Shown here: one piece after another, positions 15,953 to 23,907 of the stretch | Numbering within the stretch: position 1 is the first letter of the stretch | Layout of the letters: the number at the start of each line of letters is the position of its first letter | Source of the DNA: Neorhizobium sp. SOG26 | Lineage (GTDB): Bacteria > Pseudomonadota > Alphaproteobacteria > Rhizobiales > Rhizobiaceae | Length of the DNA stretch: 64,000 bases | Direction of reading: 5' to 3' | Assembly: GCF_003491345.1 (NCBI RefSeq) | Contig: NZ_CP025513.1 | Location: forward strand, 62,001 to 126,000 | Translations under genes and position numbers: made by a program | Notes under the pieces: generated by a model | The model's database searches: none | Told to the model about the DNA's origin: nothing | The model's input: only the letters and a program-made list of their open reading frames with translations

Positions 15953-18058
15953 TTAAAACGACTTGCTGACGCTGAGCCAGAAGCGGCGTCCTTCGACGAC
16001 AGTGTTGAAGTCCGTCTGCTCGATCTTCTTGTCGAAGACGTTGTAGACGGCCGCATTCATCGTCACGCCTTCGCCCGCGTCGAACTTCGCGCCGATATCG
16101 AACGTGGCGTAAGCGTCGTACTTGCGTCCCGGCTGGCCATTGATCGTCACCGGACGACCATTCGTTCCAATCCGGGCACCAGCCGCGATTTCTTCACCGT
16201 GGTAGTTGCCGGACACCCATGCCTCAAGGCCTTCGATCGGCGTGACCCAGTCCAGGCGGATATTGGCCATGTGCTCTGGCGTGCGGGCGAGCGGGAAGCC
16301 AGCGTAATCACCGGTCTGCTGCTCCGAATGTGTATAGGTGTAGCTACCGCGGACCGTCAGCTCTGGCGTCGCATACCATTTGGCCGTCAGCTCAACGCCC
16401 TGGATCACCGCATCGTCAATGTTGTAGCTGTACCAGAGCCGGTAGTTCGGATCTTCCGACCAGCGCTCGGGCGTGCCATCGGGCCGTAGGACCAGCGCAT
16501 TGCTGATCTTGTCCTTGAAGTCGGTGTAGAAATAGGTCGCACCGAGAACCAGATCATCCTGCTCCCAGACCGCACCGATTTCATAGCTGGTGCTAGTTTC
16601 CGCCTTCAGGTCCGGATCCCCGATGATGACACCGCAGGTGCCCGCCGGACCGTAGGAGCAGCCGCTGCCGCCGGTCGTCATGGCGTAACCGGGCGCAATC
16701 TGGCGGATGTCCGGTGCACGGAAACCGGTCGAAACGCCGCCCTTGATTGTCAGGTCGTCGGTCGCGTTCCAGACGCCGTAGATGCGTGGGGTCAGGTTAT
16801 CGCCGTAAACGTCGTGGTGGTTAAGGCGCAAGCCCGTGGTCAGTGCGAAGTCATCCGTGATCTTCCACTCGTCTTCGGCAAATAGCGCCCACTGTTCAAT
16901 GCTGAAGGTTTCGGTGACACCGGTGCGCCGGCCCGGGTTCTGGTCACGCAGCCGGCCTTCCATGTACTGCCCGCCTGTAATGACCGTGTGCTGACCCAGA
17001 AGTTCAAACGGCGTCGTGAACTTGCCGTCGACGACGGTGTTACGGATCTGCGGCGCACGCGGATTGCGCACGAAATCGCCGGTCGCAGCATCATAGTTGT
17101 AGGTCGTCCGCGTCCCCCATTCCTGCTGGATGGAGAATTCCGAGGTTGTCCGTCCCCAGCGCCCGGTATGCGACAGTGACCAATGATCACGGTCGTGGTG
17201 AGGCTCGGTGGCAGCGGCAGTCGCCTCCAGGGTTTCACCCGGACGCGCCTTGCGCTCGATGCGGCTCAGGCCGCCCTGAAGGACGATGTCATGGTCTTCA
17301 TTCGGCGTCAGCGTCAGGCGGCCGGCAATATCGCCTTCCTTGGCACCCGTGATGCCGCTGAGGAAGCTGTCTTCGCCGCGCTTGTAGCCACGTCCCCAGA
17401 TCTGCAGGCCGAGCGTATCCTTCAGGATCGGGCCATTGGCATAGAAGGAGACCTGACCGCTATTGCCGAACTTGCTGTGCTGCTGAAGGGTGGCTTCGGT
17501 CGTGACACTTCCGGACCAGGCGTTCGAGACCTTGCGGGTGATGATGTTGATAACACCGCCCATGGCATCCGAACCGTAGAGCGAGGACATCGGACCGCGA
17601 ACGACCTCGATGCGCTCGATGGCGGAAACCGGAGGAATGAAGCTCTGCTCAAAGCCGGAGCTTCCGTTTGGGCGGGCGTCTCTGGTGCTCTGCCGCTTTC
17701 CGTCAACCAGGATCAATGTGTAGGTCCCGGGCAGGCCTCGGATATAGATGTCCTTCTCGTTGGCAACACCGGTCACGGCGACACCCTGGACTTCGCGAAG
17801 CGCATCGGTCAGGTCACGGAACGCACCTTTTTCCAAATCCTCGCGCGTGACGACGGTGATGCTCGCAGGTGCATCCTTCACGTTCTGCTCGAACCCCGAT
17901 GCCGTCACGACGATCGTCTCGAGGACGGAATCGTCTTGCGCATCCTGCGCCAGGGAATTGCCGGCAGCGCTGAGGATTGTTCCGGCCAGCATCAGCCGAA
18001 CCACCCTCTTGCGTCTAGCCTTGCTGTTATCCCGCCCCGGAACTGCTGCCCCTGTCAT
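15953..18058 (-). CDS. TonB-dependent siderophore receptor, FepA-like
   Basis: 701 aa outer-membrane receptor. A basic N-terminus and signal (VVRLMLAGTILSAAGNSLAQ) precede a TonB box (ETIVVTAS), a plug domain (SITVVTREDLEKGAFRDL, IERIEVVRGPMSSLYGSDAM, GGVINIITR) and a 22-strand barrel closing with a terminal phenylalanine (RRFWLSVSKSF). The plug and the Cys pair near CSYGPAGTCG resemble FepA/PfeA/BfeA-type receptors for catecholates such as enterobactin. Together with the CeuE/FatB-type ABC genes convergent to it, it makes one complete uptake route. An Irr-like box lies 77 bases upstream of the start. Confidence 0.9.
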   Translation of the reverse strand: MTGAAVPGRDNSKARRKRVVRLMLAGTILSAAGNSLAQDAQDDSVLETIVVTASGFEQNVKDAPASITVVTREDLEKGAFRDLTDALREVQGVAVTGVANEKDIYIRGLPGTYTLILVDGKRQSTRDARPNGSSGFEQSFIPPVSAIERIEVVRGPMSSLYGSDAMGGVINIITRKVSNAWSGSVTTEATLQQHSKFGNSGQVSFYANGPILKDTLGLQIWGRGYKRGEDSFLSGITGAKEGDIAGRLTLTPNEDHDIVLQGGLSRIERKARPGETLEATAAATEPHHDRDHWSLSHTGRWGRTTSEFSIQQEWGTRTTYNYDAATGDFVRNPRAPQIRNTVVDGKFTTPFELLGQHTVITGGQYMEGRLRDQNPGRRTGVTETFSIEQWALFAEDEWKITDDFALTTGLRLNHHDVYGDNLTPRIYGVWNATDDLTIKGGVSTGFRAPDIRQIAPGYAMTTGGSGCSYGPAGTCGVIIGDPDLKAETSTSYEIGAVWEQDDLVLGATYFYTDFKDKISNALVLRPDGTPERWSEDPNYRLWYSYNIDDAVIQGVELTAKWYATPELTVRGSYTYTHSEQQTGDYAGFPLARTPEHMANIRLDWVTPIEGLEAWVSGNYHGEEIAAGARIGTNGRPVTINGQPGRKYDAYATFDIGAKFDAGEGVTMNAAVYNVFDKKIEQTDFNTVVEGRRFWLSVSKSF

Positions 18059-18134
18059 TTACGCATCACCCCATAAACTTGATTTTGCCGGTCAGGTTCT
18101 TAGCGGGGAAGAACTGAGCCAACAATACGGCTCT

Positions 18135-18151
18135 TTTAGAAGGTTTCTAAA
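18135..18151 (-). promoter_or_regulatory. Irr/ICE-like iron-control box upstream of the TonB receptor
   Basis: TTTAGAA-GGT-TTCTAAA is a perfect 7+3+7 inverted repeat 77-93 bases before the receptor start. It fits the iron control element recognised by Irr in alphaproteobacteria as I recall it. Nine bases further upstream the receptor region has ATCGCAAATTG (18160-18170), shared with the binding-protein promoter at 11678-11688. Confidence 0.72.
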
Positions 18152-18254
18152 TGCATAAGATCGCAAATTGCCCCGCCGCACGCGATTGCACGACGGTCTA
18201 CACACCCATTCGGGTCGGCGAAAAAACGGCAACGGGAAAGCAAAAACTGGCGGA

Positions 18255-19055
18255 TCAATCGAGCAGAAAACGCAGGGCGCGCTGGACCTCGAAAAAGTCA
18301 TCAGACTTAAAGGCGATAGTGCGTGGTCTGCAAATAGAAGCACCCGGATACCACGACGCGCGATAGGCATCGGTTGGGTTCACGAACTCGACCGTTACCT
18401 CGTACGGGCCATCGACGGTCGGCACGGTACGCGAGGAAAGACGTTCCAGGCCCGTCTTCACGCCGTTGAAGATCGACTCTCGCGCCTGCGCTGGCGAAAT
18501 GGAAAGTGACGCACGGCCGAAACCTTCAAGGGTTGCGACCGTCTCGATGTTCGGCACTAACGCGCGTGCGTCAACGCAGATCTCCGCATCACCGGCGAGG
18601 AAGGCAGACGGCACCTTGTAGCGGGCTGCGCAGAGCGCATTGAAGGTGAACTCGGAAGCAACTTCACCGTTGAGGAGCACGCGCGAAACACGTCTTGTCG
18701 TGGTGTGGGCGAGCGGGTTGGCTTCCGACCCCGCCTTTGCATGATAGCCCGTATAGATGGCAGCGGCGAAGTCTGAACCGATGCCGAACATCATGGAGTC
18801 CGGGTGGCCGGACCAGCCGCGCATGATCTTTGCATAGGCTGGCAAACGATCAACGATGATGTTGCGGCCGCTCTCATGCGCGTCCTTGATCAAAACCTCG
18901 GTTGCACCCGCCGCACGCGCACCTTGGCAAGCCGCGAGCACCTCGCCGGTCATCAACTCGCGAAACTCTTGGTAGTCGGCCTTTTCACGATCGGCCTCAT
19001 CCCAGTGGGCGATGCCGGCGGTACCCTCGATGTCGGCGGATAGGAAGACCTTCAT
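18255..19055 (-). CDS. M55-family D-aminopeptidase (DppA-like)
   Basis: 266 aa cytoplasmic zinc aminopeptidase. The start MKVFLSADIEGTAGI matches DppA MKLYMSVDMEG, with Asp8 and Glu10 as metal ligands. Further marks: EVLIKDAHESGRN (zinc His), GIGSDFAAAIYTGYHAKAG and SEFTFNALCAARYKVPSAF. DppA releases N-terminal D-residues such as D-Ala from D-peptides. ATG 19055 overlaps the upstream stop by four bases; an earlier in-frame codon at 19076 would only add shadow residues. Last gene of the D-amino acid operon. No terminator was seen between it and the receptor promoter region. Confidence 0.9.
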   Translation of the reverse strand: MKVFLSADIEGTAGIAHWDEADREKADYQEFRELMTGEVLAACQGARAAGATEVLIKDAHESGRNIIVDRLPAYAKIMRGWSGHPDSMMFGIGSDFAAAIYTGYHAKAGSEANPLAHTTTRRVSRVLLNGEVASEFTFNALCAARYKVPSAFLAGDAEICVDARALVPNIETVATLEGFGRASLSISPAQARESIFNGVKTGLERLSSRTVPTVDGPYEVTVEFVNPTDAYRASWYPGASICRPRTIAFKSDDFFEVQRALRFLLD

Positions 19056-20089
19056 CTCTGTTGCTCTTTCGCCCAATCCGCAAGCGACGGGAACACCTTG
19101 CCGGAGCGGCCAGTCGCTGCCGGGGCCGCAGCGAGAGCATTCAAGATCGCTTCCTGTGTCGCCTCTGCCGCCGCACGAAATGCCACGTCGATGTGGTCGT
19201 TGTCGAGCATCTGTACAGTCTGGAAATCAGGCCCTTCGTGCACAACCTGGTCGGCGGTCGTGAAACTCACCACAATGTCGCCAGAACCGTTGCCCCAGAA
19301 GGCACCGAGACGCGCAATACCGGCGCCTGCACGACGGGCAACGCGCTGCAATTGCCGATCGCCAAGCGGCAGGTCGGTGGCGAGGATGACGATGATCGAG
19401 CCCTTCTCCGGTGCGCTGACGTCATTCGGCGAAGGACGGCGTCCATCCGGTAAGGTCAGGTCGCCGGCGCGACCAAAGTTGGCGAGCACCAGGGAACCGA
19501 GCGTGAACTCCTGTTTGCCGATGCTCAAGCGGCGGGAGGATGTGCCAATGCCGGCCTTGAAGCCGAAGGCTGTCATGCCGGTTCCAGCCCCAACCGCGCC
19601 CTGTTCAACGACTCCGGGTGCGGCTGCATCCAACGCAGCGGATGCATCGTCCACGGTCACCGCCATGGCCTGGATGTCGCTGATCTGGCCATCGTTGCAT
19701 TCGCAAACAACGGCGTTCACCGTCGACGTCTGTCTGCCGATCTTCGGGTTCTGCTCAATCGCCCGCCGGATCAGCGCCTCGGTGCAGGCAGCGACGCCGA
19801 AGGTATTGGTCAGCAGAATGGGCGTTTCGATTGTACCGAGTTCGGCGATCTGCACGAGGCCGCCTGACTTCCCGAAACCGTTGATGACCTCGACCGCCCC
19901 ACGTACCTTCGAGCGGAAGAGATCGCCCTGATGCGGCACGACTGCCGTCACGCCGGTCGCAAGCCCGTTACCTTGAAGTGTGCGGTGCCCGACGGTCACG
20001 CCGGGTACATCGGTGATGGCATTGTTCGCGCCGGTCGGGAGGCTGTTGACGCCATCGGTCCAGAGGCCAAGGCTGCGGGCTGTACTCAT
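19052..20089 (-). CDS. P1-family peptidase (DmpA/L-aminopeptidase D-esterase-like)
   Basis: 345 aa N-terminal-nucleophile hydrolase. Members self-cleave at a Gly-Ser bond and the new N-terminal Ser is the catalyst; here KGS-IIVILATDLPL gives the site at about Gly230-Ser231. Other family marks: NAITDVPGVTVGH near the start, GFGKSGGLVQIAELG, TPILLTNTFGV and GSLVLANFG. Ochrobactrum DmpA cleaves L-Ala amides and D-Ala esters or amides. ATG 20089 has GAGGA eight bases upstream. Sits between the transporter ATPase gene and DppA, fitting release of amino acids from unusual peptides. Confidence 0.9.
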   Translation of the reverse strand: MSTARSLGLWTDGVNSLPTGANNAITDVPGVTVGHRTLQGNGLATGVTAVVPHQGDLFRSKVRGAVEVINGFGKSGGLVQIAELGTIETPILLTNTFGVAACTEALIRRAIEQNPKIGRQTSTVNAVVCECNDGQISDIQAMAVTVDDASAALDAAAPGVVEQGAVGAGTGMTAFGFKAGIGTSSRRLSIGKQEFTLGSLVLANFGRAGDLTLPDGRRPSPNDVSAPEKGSIIVILATDLPLGDRQLQRVARRAGAGIARLGAFWGNGSGDIVVSFTTADQVVHEGPDFQTVQMLDNDHIDVAFRAAAEATQEAILNALAAAPAATGRSGKVFPSLADWAKEQQR

Positions 20090-20114
20090 GATCAATGTCC
20101 TCGTCCGGCTGCCG

Positions 20115-20858
20115 TTAGATGCGGCCAGCTTTCTTCAAGCTTCTCAGGAAGGCCTGCGTCCGCTCACCCTTCGGATTGCCGAACAATTCGGCCGGCGGGC
20201 CCTGCTCGTAAACCTGTCCAGACTGCAGGAAGCAGATCCGGTTGGCCACCTCGCGCGCAAAACCCATCTCATGCGTCGCAAGGATCATGGTCATGCCACG
20301 GGCCGCAAGATCGCGCACGATATCCAGCACTTCGGAAACCAGTTCCGGGTCAAGCGCCGAGGTGATCTCGTCGAGGAGGAGCAGCATCGGATCCATCATC
20401 AGGGCGCGGACAATGGCCACCCGCTGCTGCTGGCCGCCAGACATCCGGTCCGGATATTCGTTGGCCTTATGGGCGAGGCCGATCCGCTCCAGGAAGGCCA
20501 TGGCCTTTTCGCTCGCTTCGCGCTTACCCATCCCGAGCACCTTCGTTGGTGCAAGGATGGTGTTCTCGAGCACCGTCATGTGCGGGAAGAGGTTATACCC
20601 CTGGAAGACGATGCCGATGTCGCGGCGCAACCGGTCAAGATCCACGCCCGGGCCGGTAATGCGATCGCCGTGGATGCGGATCTCGCCTGAGGAGATCTCC
20701 TCGAGCCGGTTGATACAGCGAAGCAGAGTAGACTTGCCGCAGCCCGACGGGCCGATGAGGCAGACGACCTCGTGTTCGTCAACATTCAGCGTCAGGTTGG
20801 ATATGACTTCCAGCACGCCGTAGTGCTTTGTGACGCCATTGATTTCAAGAAGCGACAT
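20115..20858 (-). CDS. Amino-acid ABC transporter ATP-binding protein (GlnQ/HisP type)
   Basis: 247 aa. Walker A GPSGCGKST, Q-loop IVFQGYNLFPHM, signature MSGGQQQRVAIVRAL, Walker B LLLLDEITSALD, switch His ATHEMGF. ATG 20858 (MSLLEING) sits four bases past the permease stop. It pairs with the following permease and binding protein as a polar amino-acid importer. Walker B carries DEI rather than the usual DEP, a minor substitution also found in this family. Confidence 0.93.
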   Translation of the reverse strand: MSLLEINGVTKHYGVLEVISNLTLNVDEHEVVCLIGPSGCGKSTLLRCINRLEEISSGEIRIHGDRITGPGVDLDRLRRDIGIVFQGYNLFPHMTVLENTILAPTKVLGMGKREASEKAMAFLERIGLAHKANEYPDRMSGGQQQRVAIVRALMMDPMLLLLDEITSALDPELVSEVLDIVRDLAARGMTMILATHEMGFAREVANRICFLQSGQVYEQGPPAELFGNPKGERTQAFLRSLKKAGRI

Positions 20859-20862
20859 GCGC

Positions 20863-21978
20863 TCAACCCCCTGCTCGCATGCGTTTACGATCACGATCGA
20901 TCAACTTGTCCACCAGGCGCGCCTGCGGAATGGTGATAACGATGAAGAGGATGGCGACCGTCGTCACAGCCGAAAGATTGAAGTTGTTGGCGGCGATGAT
21001 CTTCGACTGGTTGAAGGCGTCGATCGTGCCGATGATGGCAACCAGCGCCGTATCTTTCTGCAAACTGATGCAGTTGTTCATCAGCGGCGGGATGATGTTG
21101 CGTACCGCGAGCGGCACCACGACATACCGCATCGTCTTGGTGTGGCTGAGCCCGAGCGAGCGCGCCGCAGCGACCTGGCTGTGGTGCACGCCTTCGATGC
21201 CTGCGCGATAAACCTCCGACGTATAGGCGCCATAGGTCAGCGTCAGGGCGATGATCGCATAAGAGGTAGAGCCGAGATCCGACAGGATCGGAAGATTGGT
21301 GAGCGGCAGGCCAAAACCGATGAGATAGATCGTGATGATGGCCGGAAGACCACGGAAAAGGTCACCATAGGCCGTTGCGAGATAACGCAAGGGCCGGCCA
21401 GCCTCGCCGGGAAGCGTACGGGCGATCGCGATCAGCAAGGACCATACAAGGATCAGCACCGCCGACACCGCGAAGATGGTCACATTGGTGCCGAAGGCCC
21501 AGATCACCTTGCCAGCCGAGCTTTGGATGAGTTCGAGGTCGAAGAACGTGCGGCTGACTGCGGCGTCATTGACTGCCATGAACCAGGCGCCGGCGGTCAC
21601 CACCAGCAGCGCTCCGCTCCAGGACAAGGCCTTCCACGATGCCAGCGAGGCCTCGGCGCCGAGTGCGCGTGCCTCATAGACATCCGCATGACGACGCGCC
21701 GCTGCCGATTTCATCGCAGCCCGAATGGCCAGCAGCAGGACGTAACCCGCGGCCACGGCCGCAATGCCGCCGGGAATCAAGGCCGCGACTTTGGAAACGC
21801 CCTGCTCGACAGCATAGCTGCCGATGTGCTGCGCCGAAACGGCCACGAGGAAGAAACAGAAGATTGCGACGACAAGCGTCAGCGTTGTGCGCAGACCGTG
21901 GGTCTGCGTGGTGCCCCGGGCGCGCCACGTTGCAGCGCGCCCGGTTTCACTATGCAATTCTGAGGACGAACCAGCCAT
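20863..21978 (-). CDS. Amino-acid ABC transporter permease (HisM/GlnP type), extended
   Basis: 371 aa, longer than the usual 220-250 residues because of an N-terminal part with two extra helices (LVVAIFCFFLVAVSA and a second at ~65-85) and a further helix near 120. The core begins at about GTNVTIFAVSAVLILVWSLL and has YGDLFRGLPAIITIYL and the coupling loop EGVHHSQVAAARSLGLSHTK. Only one permease is present, so it may act as a homodimer. Five bases separate it from the upstream binding protein. Confidence 0.9.
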   Translation of the reverse strand: MAGSSSELHSETGRAATWRARGTTQTHGLRTTLTLVVAIFCFFLVAVSAQHIGSYAVEQGVSKVAALIPGGIAAVAAGYVLLLAIRAAMKSAAARRHADVYEARALGAEASLASWKALSWSGALLVVTAGAWFMAVNDAAVSRTFFDLELIQSSAGKVIWAFGTNVTIFAVSAVLILVWSLLIAIARTLPGEAGRPLRYLATAYGDLFRGLPAIITIYLIGFGLPLTNLPILSDLGSTSYAIIALTLTYGAYTSEVYRAGIEGVHHSQVAAARSLGLSHTKTMRYVVVPLAVRNIIPPLMNNCISLQKDTALVAIIGTIDAFNQSKIIAANNFNLSAVTTVAILFIVITIPQARLVDKLIDRDRKRMRAGG

Positions 21979-21982
21979 CAGC

Positions 21983-22828
21983 TCAGTATTTCCAGACCGG
22001 CACGTCTTCCGGCTTCAGCCCGCCGCGTTCGGCGGCGAGATACTGTTCTTCGAGAGCCTTGAGCGTACCATCTGCCGCAAGATCAGCAATAACCTTGTCG
22101 ATTGCCGGCTTTGCAGCGGATCCCTTCTGGTAGATGCCGGCGGTATCGCGGCCGCTCGGGAACTGACCGACGACCTTCAGCTTGCCGTTGGAGTTTGCAA
22201 CCTGACCGAGGATGACAGAGATATCTGTCATGACGACATCGACATTGCCCGCGGCAAGCGCGGTGAACATGGCGCCCGTATCGTCGAATACTGAGAGCTT
22301 GGCGTCCGGCAGGTTTTCCTGCGCCCACTGAACCATGATCGTGCCGGCCTGGGTCCCAAGCTTGGTGGTCTTGATGCCGGCTTCATCAACAGGAGCATCC
22401 GCACGCGTTGCGAGACCAAAAGCACCGCTCGCGTAAGGGGTCGAGAAGTCGACCACCTTCTTACGAGGCTCGGTCACGGAGATCAGCGCAAGCGCGATGT
22501 CGAATTCCTTGTTCTGACCAGCGACGATCGAGTCGAAGGAAGCGTTCTTCAGCACGACCTTGTCGATGCCCAGGCGGTGCGCAATGTTGACCGCCATGCA
22601 GAACTCGCGGCCGCTCTTCACTGTTTCAGGCGTGTCGCCGTTGAACTCGCCGACTGCCGGAAGGTTGATGACCACCGTGAACTGGCCGGGAACAGCCGTT
22701 TCGACCTTCTCGCTGCCACGCTCGCCATAGAGCTTGCAATCGCCATAGCCTTCGGCGGCAAGTGCCGGAGCGGACAATGCCATCAGGCAACCAAGAGCAG
22801 TTCCGATCAATTTCGAATTGAGTTTCAT
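21983..22828 (-). CDS. Amino-acid ABC transporter substrate-binding protein
   Basis: 281 aa, family 3 solute-binding protein. A signal peptide (IGTALGCLMALSAPALA) leads to a mature start at about AEGYGDCK. Typical marks: the central hinge region FDIALALISVTEPRKKVVDFS-like (family D-I-A-ITPER--DFS) and the second lobe start GTQAGTIMVQW. Two Cys (mature C4 and FCMAVN) could form a disulphide. The neighbours, a D-amino acid aminotransferase and D-peptidases, suggest that it binds a D-amino acid or a small D-containing peptide; this is inference. Confidence 0.88.
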   Translation of the reverse strand: MKLNSKLIGTALGCLMALSAPALAAEGYGDCKLYGERGSEKVETAVPGQFTVVINLPAVGEFNGDTPETVKSGREFCMAVNIAHRLGIDKVVLKNASFDSIVAGQNKEFDIALALISVTEPRKKVVDFSTPYASGAFGLATRADAPVDEAGIKTTKLGTQAGTIMVQWAQENLPDAKLSVFDDTGAMFTALAAGNVDVVMTDISVILGQVANSNGKLKVVGQFPSGRDTAGIYQKGSAAKPAIDKVIADLAADGTLKALEEQYLAAERGGLKPEDVPVWKY

Positions 22829-22866
22829 GTGTTCGCCTCTGTCGATGCTTCGTTGTGGTTTTGGTC

Positions 22867-23727
22867 TTAGCCCGCTGCCTTGGGTATGTTTACCGTTTCA
22901 AGGTAGTAGGCCTGCAATTGCCGGGTCACGGGACCGGGCACACCCCCATTCAGGCTGACGTCACTGATACGAACGATAGGCGTCACTAGACTGGTTGCGG
23001 ATGTTTGGAACGCCTCAGCCGCACCCTGGGCTTCGGCAATGGTGAATGGGCGCTCCTCCAGGACAACGTCATGGGCGCTGCAAAGCTTGAGAAGCGCCGC
23101 ACGAGTGCAGCCCGGCAGGATAGCCTTCGAATTGCCGCGCGTGATGATGCGCCTATCATGCGTCACGATGAACGCGGTCGAAGACGCCCCTTCGGTAATC
23201 GCGCCATCTTCGAAGAACCAGGTGTCGTCGAAACCCGTAGCCTTTGCCTGGCGCTTGGCCATCACCTGCCCGAGCAGCATGACCGTCTTGATATCGCGGC
23301 GCTCCCAGCGGGGGTCCTCAACAAGATTGACCGACAGGCCCTGCTTCTGGCCTTTGCTGCCGAGCAGGTTCTTGACCTGCGTGAAGGCAATGAAGGTCGG
23401 CTCGAGACCATCGGAATAAAGGAAATCGCGGTCTTCCGCGCCACGCGAAACCTGAAGATAAACCGTGCCCTCTACCAGCGCGTTCTTCTCGATGAGCGCG
23501 AGCTGGATCGCTTCGATCTCCTCACGTGAGAGCGGCATGGGAATGGAAAGTTCCGACAGCGAGCGCTCCAGGCGCGCCAGATGCAAGTCGTTGTCGACCA
23601 TCTTGCCGCCGATCACGGCAGTGACTTCGTACACGGCGTCGCCGAACAAGAAGCCGCGATCAAACAGGCTCAGCTTGGCCTCGTTTTCGGCGACGAACTC
23701 CCCGCCGCAATACACTACTCTGGCCAT
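22867..23727 (-). CDS. dat: D-amino-acid aminotransferase (class IV, PLP)
   Basis: 286 aa fold-type IV aminotransferase. The PLP lysine is Lys147 in RRDIKTVMLLGQVMAK, which matches Bacillus D-amino acid transaminase (CDIKSLNLLGNLMAK). Other marks are FDRGFLFGDAVYEV near the start and EGASSTAFIV with the cofactor-binding acid. It would convert D-Ala or other D-amino acids plus 2-oxoglutarate to 2-oxo acids and D-Glu. First gene of the six-gene minus-strand operon, 38 bases ahead of the binding protein. A branched-chain or 4-amino-4-deoxychorismate lyase role is less likely from the Lys context. Confidence 0.87.
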   Translation of the reverse strand: MARVVYCGGEFVAENEAKLSLFDRGFLFGDAVYEVTAVIGGKMVDNDLHLARLERSLSELSIPMPLSREEIEAIQLALIEKNALVEGTVYLQVSRGAEDRDFLYSDGLEPTFIAFTQVKNLLGSKGQKQGLSVNLVEDPRWERRDIKTVMLLGQVMAKRQAKATGFDDTWFFEDGAITEGASSTAFIVTHDRRIITRGNSKAILPGCTRAALLKLCSAHDVVLEERPFTIAEAQGAAEAFQTSATSLVTPIVRISDVSLNGGVPGPVTRQLQAYYLETVNIPKAAG

Positions 23728-23785
23728 ATCCTAGCCCAGCCCCCGCATGTCATTTCCGAGTCGGAGCCTATTGCGCTGCACAAAG

Positions 23786-23795
23786 ATTGGCCAAT
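23786..23795. promoter_or_regulatory. Short palindrome in the dat/LysR divergent promoter region
   Basis: ATTGGCCAAT is a perfect 10-bp palindrome in the 180-base region between the divergent D-amino acid operon and its LysR. ATGCA also repeats nearby (23815 and 23824 areas). A LysR-type site is expected in this region, but this palindrome is too short to name as the operator with confidence. Confidence 0.35.
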
Positions 23796-23907
23796 TCACA
23801 TTGAGCAGCAGATGATGCAAAAAATGCATACTCATTCGAAATCAATGGCTTTATGAAGGGATGCGGGGGTTGAAGAAGATGCGCGACTTCGCGCGGGGCG
23901 GTGTTGA

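Noticed and set aside
20830-21963. Plus-strand frame of 377 codons opposite the amino-acid permease
   Set aside because: Same antisense-of-membrane-protein composition; no start signal.
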